Shown: positions 1 through 8,278, counted from the first letter of the stretch. The stretch: 60,190 nt of DNA from Pseudomonas syringae pv. cilantro (GCF_001293775.1 NZ_LGLN01000013.1:364534-424723); one strand, 5' to 3'. Notes: generated by a model not told the origin, from the sequence alone. Numbers and translations: made by a program.

Positions 1-169
1 AAAAGAATCGGGAGCACAGCATCAAGCTTCAATGGCTGGTTATCAATGGCTGGTTGGGAATGTGGGGTTCATGAGGCGCTTACGCCCCGTCTCGCCGAAA
101 AGCCAAATGAAACGTTGCTGGATCAGCTTCCCCGGATTCATACCAACCGAATGCTGACCATTTCATCAC

Positions 170-1402
170 TTAAGCTGTCTTCGATAGCACGCTTTTAAAT
201 CGTGGCGAGATCAGAAGGCATATGCCGCTACTGATCGCAAGAAAGCCGCTTGCAAAGAAGACAAAGCCAATGGACGTGAAACTTGCCAGCCATGAACCGA
301 TTATCGGACCTATTACCATTACAGATATCATGATGCTTCTCGCACTTGCGCTTACCGTTCCAATGATTTCAACAGCGCACTGCTTTTGCATCGTCGTTAC
401 AAAAAAAAGCGCCGATATTGCGTAGAACGCTCCGTTAAAGACCCATAGAAAACACAACAGTGCCATGGGGGGAGTAAACCCAGCGAGGTAAATTGCGCCA
501 GGAACGAAGACCGTAAATCCAAACCCACAAAGTGATGCCGCTGTTAATATTATTGGATTGAAAGATGAAAGATATTTTCTAAAGATAATGGCTCCTATGA
601 TGCCCCCTGAAGCAGTGCAGCTTACAATTACTCCGAAGCTGCCAGACGTAAAGCCGAGCTGTTTCAATAGTAACGCCAGTAAGGGATCGTAAATACCCAG
701 GATTAGACTCTGTGTAAGTGCAACATAAAAAGCCAGCTTTAGGAAAAAATTCTTATGGATCGTGGCCAGTAGAAGTCTAAATCTGATAGGCTTTGATACA
801 GTGCGATCAGCTGTAGCGAACGCTTTGGAAAACAGTGAAAACATGAGCAGTATCAGCATTCCAATGATCGCCAATACCGCAGAAAATAAAAAGCCAGATT
901 GCGCGAAAAAAAACTGTGCCATTGTTGCGGCAATTAAAGGTGCTCCAATTTTTACCACTTGATCGACCACTGCAAGAAAACTTACTCCCGAGGCAATCTG
1001 GGCGTCTTTTAACGATAACTTCAATAATATCTGTTCCGCAGGTGTAGCAGCTAGATTGGATACGCCTTTAAAGAAAACGAATAACAAAAACAGTTCCCAT
1101 GAAGGCGCAAATGCCAAGCCAATAGACGTCAAGCCTCGCGCGACATAACTAATATATAAGACTTTGACAGGGCTCGTTCGATCGGCTAATCGGCCGATGA
1201 AGGGACCAATAAGCAGGCCAGGTAATCCATAAAGTGCAGCCGTAGCTCCGACAGTAGTAGGGGTTGAATGCCAAAAGTACGAGGCTAGAGAGAAAATAAG
1301 AACAAAGTCAATCCATATAGCACAAGAACTAACGACCCTGGTGATAAGTACGACAAGGTATGCCGGTATCTTCAATAATCCAGTAGTAGTGCCACTTGTC
1401 AT
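170..1402 (-). CDS. MFS efflux-type transporter
   Basis: A protein of about 410 residues made almost entirely of hydrophobic segments, as expected of a 12-helix major facilitator. The loop after the second helix carries GRLADRTSP, a version of the MFS motif-A loop. The ATG at 1402-1400 is preferred over the TTG at 1408 because an AAGGA ribosome site lies 8 bases before the ATG but only 2 before the TTG. Substrate cannot be told; drug or siderophore export are family possibilities. The gene is visibly richer in A+T than the housekeeping genes downstream and sits next to the bacteriocin island, which suggests it was acquired. Confidence 0.8.
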   Translation of the reverse strand: MTSGTTTGLLKIPAYLVVLITRVVSSCAIWIDFVLIFSLASYFWHSTPTTVGATAALYGLPGLLIGPFIGRLADRTSPVKVLYISYVARGLTSIGLAFAPSWELFLLFVFFKGVSNLAATPAEQILLKLSLKDAQIASGVSFLAVVDQVVKIGAPLIAATMAQFFFAQSGFLFSAVLAIIGMLILLMFSLFSKAFATADRTVSKPIRFRLLLATIHKNFFLKLAFYVALTQSLILGIYDPLLALLLKQLGFTSGSFGVIVSCTASGGIIGAIIFRKYLSSFNPIILTAASLCGFGFTVFVPGAIYLAGFTPPMALLCFLWVFNGAFYAISALFFVTTMQKQCAVEIIGTVSASARSIMISVMVIGPIIGSWLASFTSIGFVFFASGFLAISSGICLLISPRFKSVLSKTA

Positions 1403-1482
1403 TGCCAAAATCCTTTTTTATAAACGCGCTGCCATGTATCACGAAGCCATCAAGTCCCGTTTTACGGCAATACGCTACCAGA

Positions 1483-1890
1483 TCAGAATGATGGCAACCA
1501 CCACCTTCCCCACCGCCTCCCACCCAACAAATCAATCGCCTCCCCAGCCCGCTCCAGCGGATAAACCGTCGATACCCACGGTTTCAGCTTCCCTTCTTCA
1601 AACCACGCAAACAACTGCTTGAAGTTTGCCGCGTTGTCCTGTGGCTGTCTCTGGGCAAACGAGCCCCAGTGCACGCCCACCACCGAGGCGCCTTTTAGTA
1701 GGGCAAGGTTGACGGGCAGGTCGGGGATGCGGCCGCTGGCGAAGCCGACGACCAGCAGGCGGCCGTTCCAGGCGATGGTGCGGATGGCCTGGTCGAAGAG
1801 GTCGCCGCCGACCGGGTCGTAGATCACGTCGGCGCCTGCGGTTCTGGCGACTTTCAGGTTCTCGGCGCTGCTGGAGGCGACACCGGGCAT
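1483..1890 (-). pseudogene. Decayed 3' fragment of quinone oxidoreductase (duplicate)
   Basis: This stretch repeats the last part of the intact oxidoreductase gene at 5283-6260, in the same orientation and with very high nucleotide similarity from about 1494 to 1880. It lacks the whole N-terminal half. It also lacks 24 codons (72 bases) that in the intact copy lie between two CGTCGGCGCC repeats (5630-5639 and 5702-5711); only one repeat remains here. Near the 3' end small deletions shift the frame, so the normal ending is replaced by GRRWGRWWLPSF. It cannot make an active enzyme. It marks one edge of the bacteriocin island. Confidence 0.85.
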
Positions 1891-2015
1891 TATCGCCCAA
1901 TGTCAAAAGAATCCGATGCGCAGATATGTGGATTATTTGCCGGAGAGTGTCAGGAAGGTGTTGTAGGGGGCTGGTCTGTTTTGAAGGCTTGTGTCGGTTT
2001 TACTTGATGCACTGT

Positions 2016-2049
2016 GCCGGGACCAAAACATCATTGCCTTGGTCCCGGC
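2016..2049. terminator. Hairpin downstream of the coiled-coil gene
   Basis: GCCGGGACCAA (2016-2026) and TTGGTCCCGGC (2039-2049) form a perfect 11-base stem with a 12-base loop, just beyond the stop of the coiled-coil gene. There is no clear T-run on either side, so termination is likely but not certain. Confidence 0.5.
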
Positions 2050-2062
2050 CTTGCAGGGGAAC

Positions 2063-2884
2063 TCAGTGAGTCGCGCTCATAGTTTGAATCGCGTCAAGCT
2101 GTCGCATGTCGAGCGCCCCGTGAACGCTGATCGCATTCGAAAAGTCGGTGATCGCGATTTCGATAGATTCTTTCAATATCCTGATCGCACCTTCAACGTC
2201 TTGTGATACATCAGGCCCGAACGTTACCTGCACTGCATGGCGAGACTCCGCCTCACGAGTGCGGGCTTCTTCTGCCAAGCGCTGCGCAAACGCACGCTCG
2301 GCTTCCTCGATCTGGCGCTGGGCCAGTTGCAGTGCTGCTTCTCGGGTTCTCTGCTGCGCAGCTTGCTCTTCTGCCACTCTTTGCGCTGCCGCTTCAGTCT
2401 CGGCTTGTGCGCGAGCTGCTTCTTCTGCCTGGCGCCGGGCTGTTTCTTGAGCTTGACGCTCGGCTGCTTCCTGGGCCAAACGCTCAACGTGCTGCCGGTG
2501 CTGCTCTTTAATGCGAGCGTGCAACGATTCGAGGTTGGTTTTTAGTTCGTTTAAAAAGCGAATGCTTTCCATGTGAAACTGCGCGTATACCGTCATCGAG
2601 AAAAAATCAATAGGTATGATGCCAGTAAGGTTAAGAGAGTTCAGCCGAGCGTTCATCTCTATATCTGGCTTTGTCCACGGAGTAGCGTCCAACTCAATAG
2701 GTATATTGTCGATATGATCTTGACGTAACGGAGCGCGCTTGTTTGTGATCAGGCTATTAATGGCTTGTATATGTCGATCGGTTATGTCGATATATTCCAA
2801 TCCTCCCCAGTCGCCAACCTGAGCAGCAAGTTCCGCTCGAAGGAAGTCGGGTAATTGCTGCAGATGATGATGTAATTCTTCCAT
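2063..2884 (-). CDS. Orphan coiled-coil protein of the bacteriocin island
   Basis: A 273-residue protein I do not recognise. Residues 1-105 are mixed and globular-looking. Residues about 106-215 are rich in Ala, Glu, Gln and Arg with repeats such as RLAQEAAERQAQE and are predicted by eye to form a long coiled coil. The last 55 residues are again mixed. There is no signal peptide or membrane segment. It starts 50 bases after the immunity gene stop, on the same strand, so it probably shares that transcript. The Ala/Glu helix resembles in composition the N-terminal helix of the neighbouring bacteriocin, but no nuclease motif is present. It could be a bacteriocin accessory protein or an unrelated passenger. 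Confidence 0.6.
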   Translation of the reverse strand: MEELHHHLQQLPDFLRAELAAQVGDWGGLEYIDITDRHIQAINSLITNKRAPLRQDHIDNIPIELDATPWTKPDIEMNARLNSLNLTGIIPIDFFSMTVYAQFHMESIRFLNELKTNLESLHARIKEQHRQHVERLAQEAAERQAQETARRQAEEAARAQAETEAAAQRVAEEQAAQQRTREAALQLAQRQIEEAERAFAQRLAEEARTREAESRHAVQVTFGPDVSQDVEGAIRILKESIEIAITDFSNAISVHGALDMRQLDAIQTMSATH

Positions 2885-2933
2885 GGGTGATTTCCCTTTT
2901 TATATAGTGTCTCGCCAATAGCGTGTTGGGTAT

Positions 2934-3206
2934 CTAGCTTTTGAATCCAGGCTTGCCATTTTTTGCTCGCCATTCTTTTATGACTTTCAGGACTCCCTCT
3001 GGGCTGTCCTCTTGGCCTTCTTCAGGATAGAATATTACGTCAGACTGCGCAGGATGTTCGGTTATCCTAATGAAGTGCTGCAATAGCACGTCGACATAGG
3101 CTCCATATTCTTTTCCTTCAAGCTTATTGCGCTCAGGAGAAAACTCTCTTAAGAAATCGAGAAATTCTTCTTCGGTATAGTCTTCAAGTTTTTCTTTCAT
3201 AATCAT
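2934..3206 (-). CDS. Colicin E9/pyocin-type DNase immunity protein
   Basis: A 90-residue protein that closely follows the Im2/Im9 colicin immunity family. Shared landmarks are DYTEEEFLDFL near the N-terminus, the helix ending ITEHPAQSDVIFYP (the family's conserved EHP and YYP-type toxin contact), then DSPEGV and WRAKNGKPGFK at the end. The ATG at 3206 overlaps the bacteriocin TGA as ATGA, so the two are translationally coupled; a second ATG at 3200 is also possible. It should bind and block the HNH nuclease domain of the adjacent bacteriocin. All landmarks are intact although the toxin gene is interrupted, so the cell may be immune without being a producer. Confidence 0.92.
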   Translation of the reverse strand: MIMKEKLEDYTEEEFLDFLREFSPERNKLEGKEYGAYVDVLLQHFIRITEHPAQSDVIFYPEEGQEDSPEGVLKVIKEWRAKNGKPGFKS

Positions 3207-4558
3207 TGTGGTCGATTCCTATGGTGCGCTATATGTTGTTTCGGTGTCATGATAACTAGATTATCCATGTTATACACCGCTCCGCCGTTTGCAATTTCGT
3301 CTTTATGATGGATTTCGAATTTTGTACGTCGTCCTACTTGGTCTTCTAATTTTGGGTGCGGCGCGTTACCTGCCTTCATCAACTGAAGATTCCGTTGACT
3401 AAACTGTTGACTAATTTCTGAGTCATTTGCCACAGCTTTCCAGATGGCCTCTCTCTGACGGCCGAAATTGCTGAAACGGACCCCACGCAACTGATCTGCA
3501 ACTTGTGAGGGAATTGGAGAGCCTTCAGCTTGAGTTCTAGCGTCTAGCCAGGTAGCTGTCACCGCCTCACCATACCCACTCGCAACCCCCGGAATCGACC
3601 TTGGGTCCTTGAACAGCAGGTAGGTGTTCGGCAGCCCTGAATCAATGGGGGAGATGAGAATGTAGTCATCGGGATCATCTCGATCAACCTCTGGGTAAGC
3701 CTCGAGCTCCGGTACAAAAGGTGTCACCGCAGCGCCTGGATCTGCCGGCAGCGCCGGTGGTCCCACGGGTGAGTGGGTCGAACTGTCCCCCGGTCGGTTT
3801 ATTGGCGTCCATATCAGTGCCGGGGTGGACTCCCCGTCGCGGATAAATTCGTAGGAATTGTTCTCTGCGTTATAGGTGAACGTTCTTACACGCACTTTGG
3901 TGCCAACGTTCACACCATCCGCATCCACCCAGCGCACAGCGCCGCTTGTTCCAGCTTGGGTCGAGACCAAACGATGAGGGACGTCGAGCGTGCCTTTGAC
4001 GCTGGCAACGTATTCCAGATCGATATGCGGCGGCAGGTTGAGCTGCGACAGGGGAGTGGCGACGACAGCAGGCGGCAGTTCTGCATCGCCCAACGGTTGT
4101 GGATACATCGCCAGCAACGTAACCAGATTGCTGCCCAGCGTTCTGGTCGCAATCCTGATGAGCTGGTCTTTCGCGATGTTGGTCGCGACGGTTCTGATGC
4201 TCGACGCTGTGCTAGTCGTTGCTGCTGGAGCGATAACTGACCACAGTTTGTCGACGCCGGCAGCCTGTCGGGATGATGTCCGCTCAGCGTCCTGACTCGC
4301 CGTTTTATTGGCCAGCGACAGCTCGGCATGACGAATGGACAGCGCTGCCGACTGCTCATTGAGCAGTGTGATCGACTCAGCAAGAAGTTTAGCTTCGTAG
4401 GTCTGAGATAAAGTGCTTATCCACGCCTCGTGAGCCTGATGTACGCGTGGAGGATCGCCTTGGCTGTAGTGCACAAGGTAGTTCAGATAATCCTTTGGTG
4501 TCGCATGATCAAGCTCTTGCCCAGTCAATTGCAAAGTTTGGACGAGGCGCTCTTCCAA
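3203..4558 (-). CDS. S-type pyocin-like DNase bacteriocin, C-terminal part of an interrupted gene
   Basis: A 451-residue open frame reading from a TTG at 4558, but the frame is open upstream to a TAA at 4660-4658, and the extra codons look like conserved bacteriocin sequence. In order it carries a helical region (about 1-110), the pyocin S translocation domain (about 140-330, with GTLDVPHRLV, ALIWTPI, DPRSIPGVASGYG), and a colicin-type HNH endonuclease domain ending in EIHHKDEIANGGAVYNMDNL and KQHIAHH. The layout matches pyocins S1/S2/AP41, which kill related strains by cutting DNA. On its own it lacks the receptor-binding N-terminus and is unlikely to be a working bacteriocin. It is followed by the overlapping immunity gene. 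Confidence 0.85.
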   Translation of the reverse strand: MEERLVQTLQLTGQELDHATPKDYLNYLVHYSQGDPPRVHQAHEAWISTLSQTYEAKLLAESITLLNEQSAALSIRHAELSLANKTASQDAERTSSRQAAGVDKLWSVIAPAATTSTASSIRTVATNIAKDQLIRIATRTLGSNLVTLLAMYPQPLGDAELPPAVVATPLSQLNLPPHIDLEYVASVKGTLDVPHRLVSTQAGTSGAVRWVDADGVNVGTKVRVRTFTYNAENNSYEFIRDGESTPALIWTPINRPGDSSTHSPVGPPALPADPGAAVTPFVPELEAYPEVDRDDPDDYILISPIDSGLPNTYLLFKDPRSIPGVASGYGEAVTATWLDARTQAEGSPIPSQVADQLRGVRFSNFGRQREAIWKAVANDSEISQQFSQRNLQLMKAGNAPHPKLEDQVGRRTKFEIHHKDEIANGGAVYNMDNLVIMTPKQHIAHHRNRPQ

Positions 4559-4657
4559 TAAGCTTTGTTTAGACGCGAGTAAATAGTTAATCCTGACTTT
4601 TTTGTGAAGTATCAGGTCGAGTAAATGTCGATCGCTTGAGTGATCGATATTCTGGTC

Positions 4658-5182
4658 TTAGCCAGACGCCATTTCTTCTTGAACAGTATTCGGCAGCGAT
4701 GCGGAAGCCAGTAAATAGCTTTGTGCCAATCCAGAGTGTAGCGATGGATAGGTTGCTGTCAGCGTTTCAAGTGCTTGTCGATGGGCTTGATCCTTTTCAG
4801 CCTGTGCGCGCACTTGTGCTTCGATACGTGACCGCTCGGCAGCTTCTGCCATTGCCTGAGCATGTGCCTCAGCCTGTAATCTCAGTTGGTGAGCTGCATG
4901 TTCCGCTGCGTTACGTTCGGCCGTCGCTCTTGCCTCCGCTGCTTGTCGTCTTATTAGGCGTCTCAGCTGTTTATTAGTGATGCCTCTCCTGCGGCCGCGC
5001 CCAGGGCCTAGGCCGGTAGTGCTGGGTCCGCCGCCACCACCACCGACTCCAATGCTCCAGCCGGAGTTACCTCCATTATTCGCTTTATTAGCAGCTGCCT
5101 CAGCCGCTGCCCGGTCTGCAGACCCTAAATCTGGAATGGGCCAGTATTTTACATATATATGTTTTTCTTGGTCGTCTGCCAT
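4658..5182 (-). CDS. S-type bacteriocin N-terminal part, ended early by TAA
   Basis: A 174-residue frame beginning at ATG 5182, with AAGGAG placed 6 bases before it. Residues 1-40 are polar, 41-70 are a glycine-rich stretch, and 75-150 form an Ala/Arg/Glu helix. This fits the receptor-binding or translocation end of an S-type pyocin. It stops at TAA 4660-4658, in exactly the same frame as the downstream nuclease-bearing part, so the two are one gene of about 659 codons with a single nonsense codon. The A+T-rich leader at 5190-5280 probably holds the promoter, but I see no convincing pyocin P-box. Confidence 0.8.
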   Translation of the reverse strand: MADDQEKHIYVKYWPIPDLGSADRAAAEAAANKANNGGNSGWSIGVGGGGGGPSTTGLGPGRGRRRGITNKQLRRLIRRQAAEARATAERNAAEHAAHQLRLQAEAHAQAMAEAAERSRIEAQVRAQAEKDQAHRQALETLTATYPSLHSGLAQSYLLASASLPNTVQEEMASG

Positions 5183-5282
5183 ACAGTTCTCCTTGTTAGC
5201 TGTATGGCGACTAATTAATCCGCTTTTTCTCCGTTAGTGTGGTACATAAATATTTTTTTGCCTCATATGTGTATTACGAGTG

Positions 5283-6260
5283 TTAATTAATCAAAACCAC
5301 CACCTTCCCCACCGCCCTGCGCCCCCCCAACAAATCAATAGCCTCCCCGGCCCTTTCCAGCGGATAAACCGTCGACACCAGCGGCTTCAACTTCCCCTCG
5401 CCAAACCACGCAAACAGCTGCTTGAAGTTCGCCACATTGTCCTGCGGTTGTCTCTGGGCGAATGAGCCCCAGAACACGCCCACCACCGAGGCGCCCTTGA
5501 GCAGCGTCAGGTTGACGGGCAGATCCGGGATGCGGCCGCTGGCGAAGCCGACGACCAGCAGGCGGCCGTTCCAGGCGATGGCGCGGATGGCCTGGTCGAA
5601 GAGGTCGCCGCCGACCGGGTCGTAGATCACGTCGGCGCCGTTGCCGTGGGTGAGGCGTTTGATTTCGTCCTTGAGGCTGGTTTCGCTGTAGTTGATGAGT
5701 TCGTCGGCGCCTGCGGTTCTGGCGACTTCCAGTTTCTCGGCGCTGCTGGCGGCGGCGATGACGCGCGCGCCGAGGGCTTTGCCGATTTCCACGGCGGCCA
5801 GGCCGACGCCGCCGGATGCGCCGAGCACCAGCAGTGTTTCGCCGGGTTGCAGGTTAGCGCGCTGTTTGAGGGCGTGCATGGAAGTGCCGTAGGTCATACT
5901 GAACGCGGCGGCGGTGGTGAAGTCCATGCCCTCCGGAATCGGCAGTACGTTGTAGTGCGGCACGGCGACCTGCTCGGCAAAGCTGCCCCACCCGGTAAGG
6001 GCCATGACCCGGTCGCCGGGTTTGAGGTGGGTGACTTTTTCACCGACGGCCGACACCACGCCCGCCGCTTCGCCGCCCGGCGAAAACGGAAAGGGCGGTT
6101 TGAACTGGTATTTGCCTTCAATGATCAGAGTGTCGGGGAAATTGACCCCGGCCGCGTGGACGTCGAGCAGGATTTCGTTCTTTTTGATCTCCGGGCCGGG
6201 GACGTCTTCAAGCACCAATGTGTTGGCGGGACCAAAGGCTTTGCAGAGCAGGGCTTTCAT
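5283..6260 (-). CDS. NADPH:quinone oxidoreductase, zinc-independent MDR family
   Basis: A 325-residue medium-chain dehydrogenase/reductase. The N-terminal GroES-like half has PGGEAAGVVSAVGE and GDRVMAL, and the Rossmann half has LVLGASGGVGLAAVEIGKALGA, the NADPH-binding glycine motif. No structural or catalytic zinc cysteines are visible, which fits the quinone oxidoreductase branch. The substrate is unknown. A truncated second copy of its 3' end lies at 1483-1890, on the far side of the bacteriocin island, so the island appears to have entered at this gene. Confidence 0.9.
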   Translation of the reverse strand: MKALLCKAFGPANTLVLEDVPGPEIKKNEILLDVHAAGVNFPDTLIIEGKYQFKPPFPFSPGGEAAGVVSAVGEKVTHLKPGDRVMALTGWGSFAEQVAVPHYNVLPIPEGMDFTTAAAFSMTYGTSMHALKQRANLQPGETLLVLGASGGVGLAAVEIGKALGARVIAAASSAEKLEVARTAGADELINYSETSLKDEIKRLTHGNGADVIYDPVGGDLFDQAIRAIAWNGRLLVVGFASGRIPDLPVNLTLLKGASVVGVFWGSFAQRQPQDNVANFKQLFAWFGEGKLKPLVSTVYPLERAGEAIDLLGGRRAVGKVVVLIN

Positions 6261-6391
6261 CGGGGCTATTCCTTTTCCGGTAATGGCCGATAAAGTCAGT
6301 TAACCGGGCGCACAGGTCAATAAGCATGGCCCTGCCTGATAAGCACACATAAGCTGTAAGCTGCGTGGCAAACCGTATTAAGGAGTGGACT

Positions 6392-6799
6392 GTGAAAGCG
6401 TGGATTCTGATATTGCTGGCCTTGTCGTTGCCCGCCATGGCGCAGGAAGAAGCCAAGGAAGAGGGCGGTCCTCCCAAAGCATCGTATGTTTCGCTGACGC
6501 CTCCGTTCGTGGGTAACTACGCACTGGATGGCGGCCCGAAACTGCGCGTTTATAAAGCCGATATCGCGTTGCGCGTAACCGGTGCCGACGCCGAAGCGGC
6601 GGTCAAACGCCATGACGCATTGATCCGCAATCAACTGGTGGCGCTGTTTACTCAGCAGACGGTCGATTCGATGAGCAGCGCCGAGGCGAAGGAAAATATT
6701 CGTCAGGAAGCACTCAAACAGGTTCAGCGCGTCATGAACGACGAAGAAGGCAAGCCGGTTGTCGAAGACTTGCTGTTCAACAACTTCATCGTTCAATAA
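6392..6799 (+). CDS. FliL-like periplasmic protein
   Basis: About 135 residues starting at GTG 6392, chosen because AAGGAG sits 7 bases before it; an upstream GTG at 6365 would put the ribosome site inside the gene. It begins with a signal peptide (KAWILILLALSLPAMAQ) followed by an acidic linker and a domain containing YVSLTPPFVGNY, the motif by which it is commonly annotated as FliL-like. It sits apart from flagellar genes, next to the oxidoreductase and EVE genes. Whether it acts at the flagellar motor is doubtful; its role is unknown. Confidence 0.75.
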   Translation: MKAWILILLALSLPAMAQEEAKEEGGPPKASYVSLTPPFVGNYALDGGPKLRVYKADIALRVTGADAEAAVKRHDALIRNQLVALFTQQTVDSMSSAEAKENIRQEALKQVQRVMNDEEGKPVVEDLLFNNFIVQ

Positions 6800-6805
6800 C
6801 GCGGA

Positions 6806-7255
6806 TCAGCGCAGTGCCAGGATCGCCGACCACTGTTCGGCGGTCACCGGCATGACCGAAAGCCGGCTGCCTTTCTGCACCAGTGGCAGTTGTTCCAGTT
6901 GGCTTTGCTGTTTCAGATAACCCAGCCCCAGCACCTTCTTGAACATATCCACAAACTCGACGTCGATGGCGCTCCACGGGTTTTTCTCCGTGGTGGCCTT
7001 GGCATCGTGATAGTGACTGTCAGGGTCCAGCGCAGTGGGGTCCGGATAAGCCGCCTTGGCAATTTTGCCGATACCGGCGATGCCTGGCTCAGGGCAGCTG
7101 GAGTGATAGAAAAAGAATTCATCGCCCACTGCCATGCCCCTCAGGAAGTTACGCGCCTGATAATTACGCACGCCGTCCCAGCGGGCTTTACCCAGTTTTT
7201 GCAGGTCGCTGATCGAGAATTCGTCAGGCTCGGACTTCATCAGCCAGTAGGCCAT
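6806..7255 (-). CDS. EVE-domain protein
   Basis: A protein of about 149 residues starting at ATG 7255 with MAYWLMKSEPDEFSI, the hallmark opening of the EVE (DUF55) family, followed by WDGVRNYQARNFLR and GDEFFFYHSS. The open frame extends 18 codons further upstream but without family similarity. EVE domains are PUA-like folds thought to bind modified bases in RNA or DNA; the ligand here is not known. It converges with the FliL-like gene, with only 6 bases between their ends. Confidence 0.9.
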   Translation of the reverse strand: MAYWLMKSEPDEFSISDLQKLGKARWDGVRNYQARNFLRGMAVGDEFFFYHSSCPEPGIAGIGKIAKAAYPDPTALDPDSHYHDAKATTEKNPWSAIDVEFVDMFKKVLGLGYLKQQSQLEQLPLVQKGSRLSVMPVTAEQWSAILALR

Positions 7256-7448
7256 TGCGGGTGCTCCAGAAACATAAAGTTTGCCGTAGGGCGAAAAGTT
7301 GTATGACAAACCGACAGTCGGCTTGTGCCAGTATTTGCGTACTGGTTCACGTTACCGCAAAATGCCGCCCTTCAAAGTTCCACGTTGCTGCACAGTTCTC
7401 GAAAGACCGCTGTGGACAGCGTATTGATTTGCCTATGGAGGGCAGTCG

Positions 7449-7601
7449 TTGAAACGCAAGCCTGATTTACTCTGGATTCTGGTTATTCTGTTTGGCTTGG
7501 GTGTCGTGACAACCGGTTATGCGCAGAGTTTATGGACCACCAAGGAAGATGCTCCTGTCGAAATCACCCAGCAGCAACAGAAAGTCCCAGGCAGGCATTA
7601 A
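7449..7601 (+). CDS. Small single-pass membrane protein (50 residues)
   Basis: A short gene starting at TTG 7449 with GGAGG placed 7-8 bases upstream and ending at TAA 7599-7601. The product opens with KRKPDLLWIL, has one hydrophobic helix (about residues 7-24), and ends with a polar tail rich in glutamine (TQQQQK). The positive N-terminus before the helix is typical of an inner-membrane anchor with the tail outside. Its strong ribosome site and position in a gap between two conserved genes argue that it is real. Function unknown. Confidence 0.6.
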   Translation: MKRKPDLLWILVILFGLGVVTTGYAQSLWTTKEDAPVEITQQQQKVPGRH

Positions 7602-7666
7602 GCCCTGCTTCTGCTCTGGTCGTTGAGCACTTCAAACGATCAGAGCGCGCTCTTCAGTGCCATCAG

Positions 7667-8278
7667 TCAGACACCTTCGCTCAAATACCAGTGTTTATCA
7701 GACAGCGTGCCCTGCAGCGGTACATCCCAACTGGCCTGCGCCAGTCGATCCACTTTCTGACACTCATGCGCCAGCCCCAGTAAAACGGGTTTGCGCCAGG
7801 CTTTTCTGCGCGCCAGATAAGCCAGGCTGCGGTCATAGAAACCACCGCCCATGCCCAGACGCCCGCCCTGATCGTCAAACCCGACCAGCGGCATCAGTAC
7901 CAGATCGAGTGCCCAGATTTTACGTTGCTTCGCCCGGTCGATGCGCGGCTCGGGAATGCGAAAGCGGTTGGGCATGAATCGCTCACCGGGGCGCACGCGC
8001 TGGAACACCATGCGCGTGCGCGGCCATGCATTGAGGACCGGCAGGTAAGTGGCCTTGCCGCGACGCTGGGCTTCGCGCAACAGCAGGCGTGGGTCGATCT
8101 CGCCATCCATCGGCAGATACAGCGATACATGCCGGGCGCGTCGGAACAGAGGGTGTTGGGCCAACTGACGATAGATGTCACGCGCCGCCTGACGCTGCTG
8201 ACCATGACTCAGCGACCTGCGTGCATGGCGCAGTTGGCGACGCAGTTGCAGGCGTGTGAGCGATTGGGCGCTGATCAT
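7667..8278 (-). CDS. fau: 5-formyltetrahydrofolate cyclo-ligase
   Basis: About 203 residues starting at ATG 8278 (MISAQSLTRLQLRRQLR); the open frame runs further up but would enter the 6S RNA gene. It has the family's N-terminal Arg-rich helix, LYLPMDGEIDPRLL, and the nucleotide-binding C-terminal motif GFDDQGGRLGMGGGFYDR. It converts 5-formyl-THF to 5,10-methenyl-THF using ATP. Its place directly after 6S RNA and zapA is the widespread zapA-ssrS-fau arrangement of gammaproteobacteria. Confidence 0.93.
   Translation of the reverse strand: MISAQSLTRLQLRRQLRHARRSLSHGQQRQAARDIYRQLAQHPLFRRARHVSLYLPMDGEIDPRLLLREAQRRGKATYLPVLNAWPRTRMVFQRVRPGERFMPNRFRIPEPRIDRAKQRKIWALDLVLMPLVGFDDQGGRLGMGGGFYDRSLAYLARRKAWRKPVLLGLAHECQKVDRLAQASWDVPLQGTLSDKHWYLSEGV

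Noticed and set aside
1..201. An open frame on the plus strand running from the first base to a TAA near 200, with a 13-base tandem repeat (TCAATGGCTGGTT) at 29-41 and 43-55
   Set aside because: It overlaps the end of the MFS gene on the other strand, has no recognisable protein motif, and could be chance in a short A+T-rich edge. It may be a gene end cut by the window, but nothing supports this.
2210..2480. Repetitive GCN-rich stretch that could be read as a DNA repeat or CRISPR-like array
   Set aside because: There are no regular spacers; the pattern comes from Ala/Glu/Gln codons of the coiled coil.
2782..2973. A 63-codon minus-strand frame between the immunity and coiled-coil genes
   Set aside because: It starts inside the immunity gene and runs into the coiled-coil gene in another frame, with no separate ribosome site.
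5183..5282. A pyocin P-box or SOS box before the bacteriocin
   Set aside because: The leader is A+T-rich but I found no convincing ATTGnnGTnn pair or CTGT-N8-ACAG LexA site.
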